Source of the DNA: JBBROS01 sp965260935
Lineage (GTDB): Bacteria; Pseudomonadota; Alphaproteobacteria; Acetobacterales; Acetobacteraceae
DNA length: 64,000 nucleotides
NCBI GenBank assembly: GCA_965260935.1
Contig: OZ253374.1
Coordinates: 4,216,001-4,280,000, forward strand
Direction: 5' to 3'
Shown in pieces: positions 1-9,280 of the stretch. The position numbers were made by a program, and so were the translations under genes. Each line of letters opens with the position of its first letter. Positions within the stretch are counted from its first letter, which is position 1. The notes below the pieces were generated by a model. It was given only the letters and a program-made list of their open reading frames with translations. It was not told the origin of the DNA and ran no database searches.

Positions 1-2
1 CT

Positions 3-1361
3 GGCAACGTGGACCTGCTGGCCGAGCGGGTGGATGGGCGTGGCCCCGTGCCGGTCTGGCTCGTCTCCTCCGACACCCTGGCCCGCCTGCCAGACTTGCT
101 GCGCACGGCCGTGTCCGGCCCGTTGGACAAGATCATGCCAGCGAAGCTGCAGGAATTGCATTTCGCCGGGGCGCCGGTCGGGCACTGGCTGGCGCTCCTG
201 GCGCTGGCAATCGTCGGCTACGCCATCGCCTACCTGGTCTCGCTCGGCATCCGCTGGGTCGCGCAGCGCCTGCTGACCCGGCTGCGGCGCGAGACGGCCT
301 TCGATGTGGTGCAGGCGGTCGATAAGCCCCTGCGCGTGCTGCTGACCGTCGGCATCTTCCTGGCTGGCGGCTTCCTGCTTGGCGTGTCGATCGTGGCGCG
401 CGAGCGCACCTCGCCGGGTGCGGTCATCGTCGGCTGGGCGGCGCTGGCCTGGCTGCTTTGGCGGGTGGTCGACGTGTTCGCCACGGCGGCGTCCGGCCGG
501 GCCGCGATGCACGGCCACTTCGCCGCGCTGTCGATCGTGTCCTTGCTGCGACGTACGGGCAAGATGGCGCTGGTGGCGCTCGGCATCATCCTCTCGCTCG
601 ACACCATCGGCGTCGACGTGACGGCCGGCCTCGCGGCGCTCGGCATCGGCGGCATCGCCATCGCCCTCGGCGCGCAGAAAACGGTGGAGAACTTCATCGG
701 CAGCCTGACCATCATCGCCGACCAGCCGATGCGCGTGGGCGATTTCTGCAAGTTCGGCGACGTGGTGGGCACGATCGAGGACATCGGCATCCGCTCGACC
801 CGCATCCGCACCAACGACCGCACGATCGTGACGGTGCCGAACAGCACCATGTCGTCCAGCTCGATCGAGAACTACAGCAGCCGGGACCGCTTCTGGTTCC
901 ACCCCACGATCAACCTTCGCTACGAGACGACGCCTGACCAGATCCGCTTCCTGCTGGTCCGCCTGCGCGAGGTGCTCTATGCTCACCCGAAGGTCAGCCC
1001 CGACCCGGCCCGCGTCCGCTTCGTAGGTTTCGGCGCCAGCAGCCTCGACTTGGAGATTTTCGCCTACGTGCTCGGCGAGGACTTCAACGAGTTCCTGGAG
1101 GTGCAGGAAGACCTGTCGCTCCGCATCATGGACGTCGTGCATGAGGCCGGCGCCTCCTTCGCGTTCCCCTCGCAAACCCTCTACTTCGCCCGCGACACGG
1201 CGCCCGACGAGGACACCATCCGCTCGGCCGAGGAAAAGGTGCGGGCCTGGAGCGGGGCCGGGCAACTGCCGGTGCCGCGGTTCCCGCCGGAACGGATCGC
1301 AGCCCTGCGCGGGACGATCGATTACCCGGTCAATGGCGCCGTACAGCGCAAGGCGGGCTGA
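3..1361 (+). CDS. MscS-family mechanosensitive ion channel, 5' end outside window
   Basis: Inner-membrane channel that opens under membrane tension to release solutes after osmotic downshock. About 452 codons are visible. Several hydrophobic helices precede the Gly/Ala-rich pore helix and the start of the cytoplasmic beta domain (GLAALGIGGIAIALGAQKTV, then DQPMRVGDF and TVPNSTM, roughly residues 210-280), the MscS signature. The frame is open to the left edge; the first start codon seen is a GTG at 9, but the real start probably lies upstream. A soluble, charged C-terminal part follows the channel domain. The family is certain; which MscS paralogue it is cannot be said. Confidence 0.9.
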   Translation, partial: GNVDLLAERVDGRGPVPVWLVSSDTLARLPDLLRTAVSGPLDKIMPAKLQELHFAGAPVGHWLALLALAIVGYAIAYLVSLGIRWVAQRLLTRLRRETAFDVVQAVDKPLRVLLTVGIFLAGGFLLGVSIVARERTSPGAVIVGWAALAWLLWRVVDVFATAASGRAAMHGHFAALSIVSLLRRTGKMALVALGIILSLDTIGVDVTAGLAALGIGGIAIALGAQKTVENFIGSLTIIADQPMRVGDFCKFGDVVGTIEDIGIRSTRIRTNDRTIVTVPNSTMSSSSIENYSSRDRFWFHPTINLRYETTPDQIRFLLVRLREVLYAHPKVSPDPARVRFVGFGASSLDLEIFAYVLGEDFNEFLEVQEDLSLRIMDVVHEAGASFAFPSQTLYFARDTAPDEDTIRSAEEKVRAWSGAGQLPVPRFPPERIAALRGTIDYPVNGAVQRKAG

Positions 1362-1387
1362 CGCCCTGCACGCCAGGACGAGTGACT

Positions 1388-1489
1388 AGGTCCTTATCGC
1401 CCTTTGTGTCAGGGCGATAAGGGCCTAATACTGACCTGGACTAGCAATTGACGCGCCTCGCTTTTCCAGTCCGGGCGATTGCAGTCTAA
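1388..1489 (+). repeat. Dispersed hairpin repeat, copy A
   Basis: About 102 bp that recur, inverted and roughly 85% identical in the tail, at 38278-38380. It starts with a 16-bp stem (arms 1388-1403 and 1411-1426, one G-T pair, loop TTGTGTC) and continues with a 63-nt tail containing CTGGACTAGCAATTGACG and ending GCGATTGCAGTCTAA. It lies 26 bp after the MscS stop codon, so it could also act as a transcript-end structure, but there is no T-run. No ORF and no target duplication were seen. Two members are enough to call it a repeat, not enough to name a family. Confidence 0.85.
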
Positions 1490-1602
1490 TGATAGCGCCG
1501 CGATTGCTGATGTTGGGCACCGATTGGCAAGCGCGAGAATAAAGGCAGACAACATGAACAGGAGCGTAATCTGCGATCACCTAACCTGAGCGGGATTTGC
1601 GA

Positions 1603-2400
1603 ATGAGAGCGGGCATGGCCGCCGATGATGTCGAACGGCTGCACCTGGAAGCGGCTATGGCCGCCGCCGCCGCCGCTGCCGCCGCGATCCGCCCCCATTA
1701 CCGCCAGCCGCTTGCCCCTGACGTCAAACCGGACCAAAGCCCCGTCACCGTCGCCGACCGCGCCGCCGAGCAAGCCATGCGCGCCGTGCTGTCCGAGCGC
1801 TTTCCCGGCCACGGCATCCTGGGAGAGGAAGCCGGGCTTGAGCGTGCCGAGGCCCGCTATCGCTGGGTGCTCGACCCGATCGACGGCACCCGGGCCTTTA
1901 TCACCGGCCGCCCGTTGTTCGGCACTCTCATCGCCTTGCTGGAAGAGGGCCGCCCTGTCCTTGGCATCCTGGACCAGCCGGTCAGCGGCGAGCGCTGGAT
2001 CGGCGTGCACGGACGCCCGACCCGCTTCACCGGCGCATACGGCCGGGCCAGCACGCGGCCCTGCCCCAGCCTCGCCGAAGCGGAACTCTCCTGCACCTCG
2101 CCCGAGATCTTTGGCCCCGGCGAGACCGGGCGCTGGCAGCGCCTGCAAGCCGCCGTGCGCCGCACCACCTGGGGCGGGGATTGCTACGTCTACGGCCTGC
2201 TTGCCTTGGGCTGCGTCGACGTGATCGCCGAGGCCGGGCTGAAACCGTGGGACTGGGCCGCGCTGGTTCCGATCATCGAAGGCGCGGGCGGGCGCGTGAC
2301 TGATTGGTCCGGCGCTCCGCTGACTGAAGCCGGCGACGGTTCCGTCCTGGCCGTGGGCGATCCGGGCCTGTTGGAGGCTGCCGTCGCCCTGCTAAGCTGA
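1603..2400 (+). CDS. hisN: Histidinol-phosphatase-like inositol monophosphatase family protein
   Basis: Mg2+-dependent sugar/polyol phosphatase of the inositol monophosphatase fold, most like the HisN branch, which removes phosphate from histidinol phosphate in histidine synthesis. The 265-residue protein shows all metal-site motifs: GEE near residue 75, WVLDPIDGTRAF at 88-99 and KPWDWAALVPIIEGAGG near 217. An Ala-rich stretch (about residues 18-29) belongs to the first helix. ATG at 1603 is taken as start; an ATG at 1615 is also possible. It ends 4 bp before the next gene. HisN is my preferred substrate call; a myo-inositol or other phosphatase role is not excluded. Confidence 0.8.
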   Translation: MRAGMAADDVERLHLEAAMAAAAAAAAAIRPHYRQPLAPDVKPDQSPVTVADRAAEQAMRAVLSERFPGHGILGEEAGLERAEARYRWVLDPIDGTRAFITGRPLFGTLIALLEEGRPVLGILDQPVSGERWIGVHGRPTRFTGAYGRASTRPCPSLAEAELSCTSPEIFGPGETGRWQRLQAAVRRTTWGGDCYVYGLLALGCVDVIAEAGLKPWDWAALVPIIEGAGGRVTDWSGAPLTEAGDGSVLAVGDPGLLEAAVALLS

Positions 2401-2404
2401 TCCC

Positions 2405-4288
2405 ATGCTCCGCATTGTCCTCGCTTTCCTGCTGCTCGCCGCGCCCGCGCTGGCCCAGGCTCCCATCCGCAGCCACGCGCTGACCATTCTCGGCACGCCG
2501 CAGCTCCCTGCCGACTTCCCCAATTTCCCCTACGTCAACCCGAACGCGCCCAAGGGCGGCGAGGCGGTGTTCGGCGCCGTCGGCAGCTTCGACGGCTTCA
2601 ACCCGTTCATCCTGCGCGGCAACGCCGCCATCGGCACCGGGGCCATCTGGCAGCCCGGCGTGGGCGGCACCTCCTCCGGCGCCGCGGGCGGCCATGTGTG
2701 GGAGACCCTGTTGGTCGGATCGGCCAACGAAGTCGCCACCGCCTACGGCCACCTTGCCAAGACCATCGAGATGCCGCCCGACCGGATGTGGGTGGCATTC
2801 GAGCTCCGCCCCGAGGCGCGCTTCGCGGACGGCACGCAGGTTACTGCGGAGGACGTGGCGTGGACCTTCAACACGCTAATGGAAAAGGGCCGCCCCTCGA
2901 TCGCCGTCGCTTATAGCGACGTGAGGGACGTGGTTGCCGAAAGCCCGAGCCGGGTCGTGTTCCACTTCAAGTCCAACCGGAACCGCGAATTGCCCCTCCT
3001 CGTCGGCGGGCTGCCCGTTTTGCCGAAGCACTGGTGGGCGAGCCGCGACTTCACCAAGCCGCTAACCGAGCCGCCGCTCGGCTCCGGGCCTTACAAGGTG
3101 GCGAGCTTCGAGCTGGGCCGCACCGTGACCTACGCCCGCGATCCGAACTGGTGGGCGAAGGATTTGCCCACCGGGCGCGGCTTGTTCAATTTCGACCGCG
3201 TCCGCATCGAGTATTTCCGCGACCCGACCGTGCTGTTCCAGGCGTTCAAGGCCGGGCAGATCGACTACCGGCAGGAGAACATCAGCAAGCAGTGGGCCAC
3301 CGGCTACGACTTCCCCGCCGTCGGGCAAGGATTGGTGCGCAAGGAGACGATCGGGCACCATCTGCCCGTCGGCATCCAGGGCTGGGTGTTCAACACCCGG
3401 CGCCCGCAGTTCAAGGACGCGCGCGTGCGGGAAGCCTTGGGGCAGTTGTTCGACTTCGAGTGGACGAACAAGAACCTGTTCTTCGACGCCTATGTCCGCA
3501 CCACCAGCTATTTCGGCAACACCGAGAACGAAGCGAAAGGGTTGCCCGGCCCGGCCGAACTCGCTCTGTTGGACCCGTTCAAGTCGCAGATCCCGCCCGC
3601 CGTGTTCACCGAGCCGTTCACGTTGCCGGAGACCGACGGCTCGGGCAACAACCGCGAGGGGCTGCGCCGGGCCATCACCTTGATGAAAGAGGCCGGGTGG
3701 ATGATCAAGAACCGCCAGCTCATCGGCCCCGACGGCAAGCAGATGGCGTTCACGATCCTGCTCAGCGACCCTTCGCTGGAGCGCGTGGCGCTTCCCTACA
3801 AGCAATGGATGGAACGCCTCGGCATCGACATCTCGGTCCGCACCGTCGATCCGGCGCAGTTCGAGCGGCTGACCGATGCGTTCGACTTCGACATGACCAC
3901 AATGATCTATCCGGGCACGGACCTGCCCGGCAACGAGTTGCGCGACAACTTCACCTGCCTCGGGGCCAAGACCGAGGGCAGCGCCAACCTGGCCGGCGTT
4001 TGCGACCCGGCGATCGACAGCCTGGTGGACCACGCCATCAACGCGCAGGACCGGCCCTCATTGTTCGCCGCCGGGCGGGCGCTGGACCGGTTGCTGCTAC
4101 GCGGGTGGTACATGGTGCCGAACTGGCACGACAACGCGTTCAAGGTTGCTGCCTGGCACAAGTTCGCCCGGCCCGACGCCGCGATCCGCGACGGGTTCGT
4201 GCTGGACGATTGGTGGGTTGATCCGGCGCTCGCGAGCAAGGCGGAGAAAGGACGAGAGGAAAATAAGCAAGAAAACGGTAAACAATAG
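2405..4288 (+). CDS. Extracellular solute-binding protein, family 5 (YejA-like peptide/microcin C binding)
   Basis: Periplasmic receptor of an ABC importer for oligopeptides or peptide-like compounds. It is 627 residues long, usual for YejA-type family 5 proteins. A signal peptide (MLRIVLAFLLLAAPALAQA) starts the protein; the family 5 core follows, with YVNPNAPKGGEAVFGAVGSF near residue 42 and FELRPEARFADGTQVTAEDV near 133, typical of this family. No permease or ATPase gene lies next to it, so it either works with a transporter coded elsewhere or is an orphan receptor. The C-terminal tail is Glu/Lys/Asn-rich. IS630 copy 1 begins 59 bp after the stop. Confidence 0.88.
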   Translation: MLRIVLAFLLLAAPALAQAPIRSHALTILGTPQLPADFPNFPYVNPNAPKGGEAVFGAVGSFDGFNPFILRGNAAIGTGAIWQPGVGGTSSGAAGGHVWETLLVGSANEVATAYGHLAKTIEMPPDRMWVAFELRPEARFADGTQVTAEDVAWTFNTLMEKGRPSIAVAYSDVRDVVAESPSRVVFHFKSNRNRELPLLVGGLPVLPKHWWASRDFTKPLTEPPLGSGPYKVASFELGRTVTYARDPNWWAKDLPTGRGLFNFDRVRIEYFRDPTVLFQAFKAGQIDYRQENISKQWATGYDFPAVGQGLVRKETIGHHLPVGIQGWVFNTRRPQFKDARVREALGQLFDFEWTNKNLFFDAYVRTTSYFGNTENEAKGLPGPAELALLDPFKSQIPPAVFTEPFTLPETDGSGNNREGLRRAITLMKEAGWMIKNRQLIGPDGKQMAFTILLSDPSLERVALPYKQWMERLGIDISVRTVDPAQFERLTDAFDFDMTTMIYPGTDLPGNELRDNFTCLGAKTEGSANLAGVCDPAIDSLVDHAINAQDRPSLFAAGRALDRLLLRGWYMVPNWHDNAFKVAAWHKFARPDAAIRDGFVLDDWWVDPALASKAEKGREENKQENGKQ

Positions 4289-4347
4289 TTGGCAATCGGA
4301 GCCTAACTATTTCACAATATTCTAAGCATCTAACGTGGGTTATAATA

Positions 4348-5508
4348 CCAGCGGCCCTAAATTATGACCTGTGCCCATTGGCGATGCCCGGTGGACTGGA
4401 TGACGTCTGGTGCGCTCGTTAGCGCGTTCCAGGCTGCACAGGTCGCATCGAGAATGGCTTCGTACGTATCCCAGACCTGGTGACCGAATTTATTGGCACG
4501 CAGGTATGCCCAGATGTTCTCGACGGGATTGAGTTCTGGAGCATAGGGCGGCAGGGTCAGCAACACGATGTTGTCGGGCACGTCCAGCTTGGGCGAGCGG
4601 TGCCAGCCTGCGCCGTCGATGACGAGCAGGGCGATGGCGCCCAGCGTGACGCATGTGCTGATCTCGGCCAAATGCTTGTTCATGGCGTCAACGTTGACGA
4701 TGGGCAGCACCAGCGCACTGCCGGCGCCGCGGGCTGGACAGATGGCGCCGAACAGGTAGACCCAGTTGAACCGATGATCGCGCAGAGCGCGCGGGCGGGT
4801 GCCGCGCCGTGCCCAGATGCGGGTCAGCGTGCCTTGCTGGCCGACCCTGGCTTCATCTTGGAACCAGACTTCGACCGGTTTGCCTGTGTGCTGCGTGCCG
4901 ATCGCATCGCGCGCCCGGTCGGCAAAGTTTTTTTAAAAGCCTCCTGCGCCGCGAGGTCGGTTTGCGGATGCACCGGACGCACCGAGAGCTTGCGGTAGCC
5001 AAGCTTGTGCAGCAGCTTGCCAACACTGCGCTCGTGCAGCTCGACGCCGAACGCGCGTGCGATACGCTGCTTGAGATCGACACGCCGGAACCGCACCACG
5101 CCGTCTTCAGCCAGGGTGGCGCCCTCCTCTATCCAGCGCGCAACGCGGCCCTGCTCAACCCAGCTCAGGCTAGCCGGGCGGCCACTGCGTGCCCGATCGG
5201 CAAGCCCCTCCAGCCCCGCCTCGTTGTAGCGATGCACCCAGTCGCGCAAGGTCTGCCGGTCCATGCCGCAGGCTCGCGCAGCGTCCTCGCGGCTCGCCCC
5301 GTCCAGTATCAGCGCAATAGCCAAGGCACGAAGCACCTGTTTGGTATCCGCCGAGCGCCGCGCGGCCACACGCAAATCGGCCGCGTTCAGATCTGTCCGT
5401 GTGATAGCGACCGCAGCCATGTCCGCCTCGCAAATCGATGCACACAAAAGCGAATCACGTCAGACGGCGGTTGGGAACTCCACAGGAGTCAACATTTTGG
5501 GCCACTGG
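4348..5508 (-). mobile_element. IS630-family insertion sequence, copy 1 (1161 bp)
   Basis: Complete element bounded by imperfect inverted repeats of about 22 bp (outer end CCAGCGGCCCTAAATTATGA at 4348; the other end reads CCAGTGGCCCAAAATGTTGA inward from 5508). It is flanked on both sides by TA (4346-4347 and 5509-5510), the target dinucleotide duplicated by IS630/Tc1-type elements. It carries one frameshifted DDE transposase. Every reading frame I compared is identical to copy 2 at 41749-42909, which lies in the opposite orientation, so one copy moved recently or the two are kept alike by recombination. No recognisable gene is interrupted here. Confidence 0.95.
4357..5420 (-). CDS. IS630-family transposase, made by frameshift
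   Basis: DDE-type transposase of about 354 residues made from two overlapping frames. The first frame (start ATG at 5420, preceded by GAGG) has an N-terminal helix-turn-helix region (DAARACGMDRQTLRDWVHRY) and a Thr-Arg linker. The second carries the catalytic centre: WFQDEARVG, LLVIDGAGWH and LNPVENIWAYL, giving the D, D and E residues of the family. The frames join at seven A residues in the transcript (T-run at 4928-4934 on the plus strand), where -1 slippage of ribosome or polymerase changes KKTLP into KKNFA. Both copies share the A7, which argues for a programmed shift and not an accidental mutation. Confidence 0.9.
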
Positions 5509-5871
5509 TATCAGCGATTACAGCGCGGCGGAATACTGGCATCGTCATGCAACCAGCTTAGCACAAATTGCCTGAATAACCGTAAGAAGCCGCGAGCCTG
5601 GATCAGAGACATGCGAAGCGCCCCGCCAGGCGTAGACTTCAAGCTCGCAATACGACGCTACTGGTTTGAGGTCGCGTCGCGAAGAGCGGAGCGGCCATTC
5701 GAGCCGTAAAGACCGGAAGCGGCAAGGGATGGCTGGCCCAGCATAATTGTCAAACCGGCATTGACCAGCCATGCGGACATGCTGGGCCATGATGCTTGCG
5801 GTCGGCCAATTGCTCAAGCAAGCCGTTCTGTCCTGGTCGCAATGGCCGGACGGAAGCATCATCTGACGCCC
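5509..5871. other. Intergenic region between IS copy 1 and rarA with overlapping inverted repeats
   Basis: No gene recognised in these 363 bp. The only structure seen is a pair of overlapping, mutually exclusive stems: 5729-5736 (ATGGCTGG) can pair with 5765-5772, while 5734-5744 (TGGCCCAGCAT) can pair with 5779-5789. They lie 83-143 bp before the rarA start and could sit in its leader. The open frames that cross the region have no family features I recognise. Confidence 0.4.
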
Positions 5872-7233
5872 ATGCCGCAGGCCAGCCCCACCGCCGAGCT
5901 ATTTCCCCATGCGGAGCAGCCTCGCCCATTGGCCGAGCGCCTCCGGCCCGCGACTCTCGCCGAGATCGTCGGCCAGGACCACCTGCTCGGCCCGGCCGGC
6001 CCGTTGCGCCGCATGATCGACCGCGCCGCACTGTCCTCCCTGATCCTCTGGGGTCCGCCCGGCGTTGGCAAGACCACCATTGCCCGCCTTCTCGCCGACG
6101 CCGCCGGCTTCCACTTCGCTGCCCTGTCCGCCGTGTTCTCCGGCGTGGCCGACCTCAAGCGCGTGTTCGACCAAGCCGCCAAGCGCCGTGCCGCTGGCGA
6201 GCGCACCTTGCTGTTCGTCGACGAAGTTCACCGTTTCAACCGTGCCCAGCAGGACGGCTTCCTTCCCGTCGTCGAGGACGGCACAATCGTCTTGATCGGC
6301 GCCACCACCGAGAACCCGTCCTTCGCGCTGAACGGCGCCTTGCTTTCCCGCTGCCAAGTCCTGATCCTGCGGCGTCTGGACGAGCCTGCCCTGCACCAAC
6401 TCCTCACCCGTGCCGAGGCAGCGGTCGGCCCGCTCCCGCTCCTCCCCGAAGCCTGCGCCGCCCTTTGCGCCATGACCGACGGTGATGGGCGCCATCTCCT
6501 CAACATGGCCGAGCAGCTTCTCGCCATACCGCCTTCGGAGCCTCTCGACACCGCCGCCCTGGCCAACGCCATCGGTCGCCGTGCCGGGCCATACGACGAC
6601 ACGCACGACAGCCTGAGCAGCCCTGCGTTCATGGGCGAAGGCGCCAGCCAGGCTTATGCCCTGCTCAGCGCCTTACATAAATCGTTGCGCGGCTCCGATC
6701 CCGATGCTGCGCTCTACTATGCCGCCCGCTTCATGATCTACGGCGGCGACATGGCGGACACGGTGTTCCGGCGACTGGCTTGCGTAGCGGCCGAGGATGT
6801 CGGGCTTGCCGACCCTCAAGCGCTCGTTCAGGTCGTCACGGCCTGGGAGGCCTACCGGCGCGTGGGTTGGCCCGAGGGACGGCTGTTCATCGCGCAGGCG
6901 GTGACCTACGTCGCAACCGCCCCGAAGTCGAACGCTGCCCACCTTGCCTTCGATAAAGCGTTGTCCTTGGCTGGTCAGACGACGACGGTTGAGCCGCCGC
7001 CGCATGTCTTGAATGCGCCAACGAAGCTGATGCGGGAGCTGGGCCACGGCGCCGGCTATCAGTATGACCATGACCAGCCGGGCGGTTATGCGGCTCAAGA
7101 GTTCTTCCCGTCCGCACTTCTCGATCCGCAGCGGCCCTGTTTTTACGCTCCCACGGACCGGGGTTATGAGTGGAACGTCGCGGCCCGCTTGCGCGAGTTG
7201 AACGCCAGGAAATCAGGGCGCTCCGCCACCTGA
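5872..7233 (+). CDS. rarA: Replication-associated recombination protein A, AAA+ ATPase
   Basis: RarA/MgsA, a clamp-loader-like AAA+ ATPase that acts at stalled replication forks and gaps with RecA and SSB. 453 residues, the usual length. An N-terminal PLAERLRPATLAEIVGQDHL motif, Walker A GPPGVGKTT at 61-69, Walker B LLFVDEVHRFN near 113-123, sensor 1 GATTENPSF near 143 and the C-terminal MgsA-type oligomerisation region are all present. ATG at 5872 is chosen because homology starts just after it (MPQASPTAELF); the frame extends upstream to 5761 with sequence that does not look like the family. It stands alone, transcribed away from IS copy 1. Confidence 0.93.
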   Translation: MPQASPTAELFPHAEQPRPLAERLRPATLAEIVGQDHLLGPAGPLRRMIDRAALSSLILWGPPGVGKTTIARLLADAAGFHFAALSAVFSGVADLKRVFDQAAKRRAAGERTLLFVDEVHRFNRAQQDGFLPVVEDGTIVLIGATTENPSFALNGALLSRCQVLILRRLDEPALHQLLTRAEAAVGPLPLLPEACAALCAMTDGDGRHLLNMAEQLLAIPPSEPLDTAALANAIGRRAGPYDDTHDSLSSPAFMGEGASQAYALLSALHKSLRGSDPDAALYYAARFMIYGGDMADTVFRRLACVAAEDVGLADPQALVQVVTAWEAYRRVGWPEGRLFIAQAVTYVATAPKSNAAHLAFDKALSLAGQTTTVEPPPHVLNAPTKLMRELGHGAGYQYDHDQPGGYAAQEFFPSALLDPQRPCFYAPTDRGYEWNVAARLRELNARKSGRSAT

Positions 7234-7470
7234 CAAGCTTTCATTCGCGCGGAAAGGTTCACGCCAGGGCCGCTGACGACGACGCCGCGGAGAGGCATGA
7301 AGGGAATGCCTTGCCGGCGGCCTGCAGCATCGTATGGATGGCCGGATAGGTGGCATCCTGCATATCGATGGCGCCTGCCTAGCCAAAGATCACGGCGTTG
7401 GTTTGGACACCGTCTATGTAGCCGGCCCCGGTCAGCAGGTCGGTGGCGCAGCCGCTAACCGAGGCGCCGC
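7234..7470. other. Intergenic region with possible decayed coding remnant
   Basis: 237 bp between two convergent genes. On the minus strand parts read like protein (GYIDGVQTNAVIFG near 7382-7430, then DMQDATYPAIHTMLQAAGKA in another frame near 7310-7370) but are broken by a stop and a frame change. This may be the remains of an old gene; I cannot assign a family and it may be chance. Confidence 0.2.
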
Positions 7471-8169
7471 TTACGCAAGTGCGGCTTCAAGGGCCTCGGC
7501 GGTGCGCCCATTGGCAATGGCGGCAGCGCGGGCATGGAAATGGGTGCCGCCGGAGCGGGCGAAGGCGTGGTCCGCGTCGGCGTAAGTGTAAGTTCTAATA
7601 TGCGGGTGGTTCTTGGCGGCGGCAACCAGCTTCTCGCGTCCTTCCGCCGGGAAAAACTGATCCTTGTCGGCGATGTGCAACACGAGCGGCTTGGTGATCT
7701 GGCCGAGGCCATCGAGCAGGTTGTCAAGCTGGACGCCGTAGTAGGAGATGTTGACGTCGGCATCGGACTGCTCGGCCATCATCATGGCGAGCCGCCCACC
7801 GAGGCAGTAGCCAATGCTGCCGGCGCGGCCGTTCGTGCCGGGCAAGGCGCGGGCGGCGGCGAGGGTGGCCTTGAGGTCGTCCACGCCCTTCTGCTGATCG
7901 AACTGGTTCATCAGCGCGAAAGCCTCCTTCCACTCGGCCTCGCTCTTGTCGCTCAGGTTCACGCCGGGACGGATGCGCCAGAACAGGTCGGGGGCAAGGA
8001 CATGGTAACCCTGGGCGGCGATGTCCCGGGCGGTTTGCTTGATGCTGTCGCTGACGCCGAAGATTTCCTGGATCAGCACGACGGCGCCGCCGATGGACGT
8101 GTCCGGGGCGGCGTGGAAAACCTCGAACGACCCGGCGCCATCAGTGGCTTTGATCGTCATGCTGTCCAT
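7471..8169 (-). CDS. Dienelactone hydrolase family protein
   Basis: Alpha/beta hydrolase of the dienelactone hydrolase family; such enzymes open lactone rings in chlorocatechol breakdown, but many members have unknown ester or lactone substrates. 232 residues, cytosolic. Catalytic features are visible: the QEIFG motif with Glu35, nucleophile Cys122 in GYCLGG, Asp168/170 in ADKDQFF and His201 in DADHAF. The ATG at 8169 is chosen over a longer frame because it follows AAGGAGG with a 6-nt spacer and starts at the homology (MDSMTIKATDG). A divergent short-chain dehydrogenase gene starts about 260 bp away, so promoters may lie between them. Confidence 0.9.
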   Translation of the reverse strand: MDSMTIKATDGAGSFEVFHAAPDTSIGGAVVLIQEIFGVSDSIKQTARDIAAQGYHVLAPDLFWRIRPGVNLSDKSEAEWKEAFALMNQFDQQKGVDDLKATLAAARALPGTNGRAGSIGYCLGGRLAMMMAEQSDADVNISYYGVQLDNLLDGLGQITKPLVLHIADKDQFFPAEGREKLVAAAKNHPHIRTYTYADADHAFARSGGTHFHARAAAIANGRTAEALEAALA

Positions 8170-8431
8170 AAATGCCTCCTTGGTCTTGAAAAGAGTAATC
8201 GGTGTTTCAGCGTGGTCCTGCAAGGGCGAAACGGACGCCTCTCAACACAACGCCTATCAAGGAAGCGGAACTTGTGAGGCGCCGTGATTCCCTTTACGCC
8301 TGACTGTCGCCTTCAATAGTAGCGGCCTCAAGCCCGCGCGCTTACCGGCGAACAAGGGATTGGCAGACGGACATGCAATCAGGATGGCGGCACGGCGCGC
8401 AACTCCGGCAACCTTTGGAAGCGACGGACGG

Positions 8432-9280
8432 ATGAGCGCCGCCAGGTCCTTCCCGCTGCGGGGCAGCGTTGCCGTCGTCACCGGGGCCGCGAGCGGCATC
8501 GGCGCCGCGATGGCCGAAATCCTGGCCGCCCGCGGCTGCAACCTCGCGCTGGCCGACCTGAACACGGCGGCGCTGGCGGACGTCGCCGCACGTGCGCGCA
8601 AGCCCGGCGTGAAGGTCAGCGAGCACAGGCTGGACGTGGCCGACAAGGATGCGGTCGCCGCGTTCCCCGGCGCCGTGCTGGCCGAGCACGGGCGCGTGGC
8701 CGTGCTGGTCAACAACGCGGGCGTGGCGGTCGCCGGCAGCTTCGAGCAGGCCTCGGACGAGGATTTCGAGTGGCTGTTCTCGATCAACTTCTGGGGCGTG
8801 GTGCGGATGACGCGGGCGTTCCTGCCTTTGCTGCGGCGCGAGCCTGTGGCGCAGCTCGTCAACGTGTCGAGCATCTACGGCATCATCGCGCCGCCGGGCG
8901 AGACCGCCTACGCCGCCAGCAAATTCGCGGTGCGCGGCTTCTCGGAGTCGTTGCGGCACGAGCTGGCGGGCGCCTCCGTGGGGGTGACGGTCGTCCATCC
9001 AGGCGGCGTCGCGACATCGGTTGCCAAGAACGCCCGACACCCTAAAATCAGCGAGGCCGAGATCAAGGCGCGGCTGCAAATTGCGGCAAAGCTCCTGACT
9101 TTGCCTCCAGAGAGAGCGGCCGAGCGGATCGTGCAAGGGATCGTGCGGCGCGAGAAGCGGGTGCTCGTTGGCCGCGATGCCCGGCGGCTCGCATTGCTGC
9201 AGCGCCTGTTCCCGGTCGAATACATGCCGCACGTCATGCGCGCCACCAAGCGGAAGCTGCAAGGAGGCCTGCGTGGCTAG
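8432..9280 (+). CDS. Short-chain dehydrogenase/reductase
   Basis: NAD(P)-dependent oxidoreductase of the classical SDR family, 282 residues. It has the Rossmann glycine motif TGAASGIG at 17-24, NNAG near 94-97, and the catalytic Ser147, Tyr160 and Lys164 (YAASK). An acidic residue after the second strand (ADLN) suggests NAD preference; that is inference. The C-terminal segment (EYMPHVMRATKRK) is basic. ATG at 8432 is used because the longer frame adds nothing family-like. Its end overlaps the next gene by 8 bp, so the two are translated together, probably as an alcohol/ketone plus ester metabolism pair. Confidence 0.88.
   Translation: MSAARSFPLRGSVAVVTGAASGIGAAMAEILAARGCNLALADLNTAALADVAARARKPGVKVSEHRLDVADKDAVAAFPGAVLAEHGRVAVLVNNAGVAVAGSFEQASDEDFEWLFSINFWGVVRMTRAFLPLLRREPVAQLVNVSSIYGIIAPPGETAYAASKFAVRGFSESLRHELAGASVGVTVVHPGGVATSVAKNARHPKISEAEIKARLQIAAKLLTLPPERAAERIVQGIVRREKRVLVGRDARRLALLQRLFPVEYMPHVMRATKRKLQGGLRG

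Noticed and set aside
4357..5420. Reading the transposase as an inactivated pseudogene
   Set aside because: Both IS copies carry the same A7 run and all motifs are intact on both sides, so a programmed frameshift is more likely than decay.
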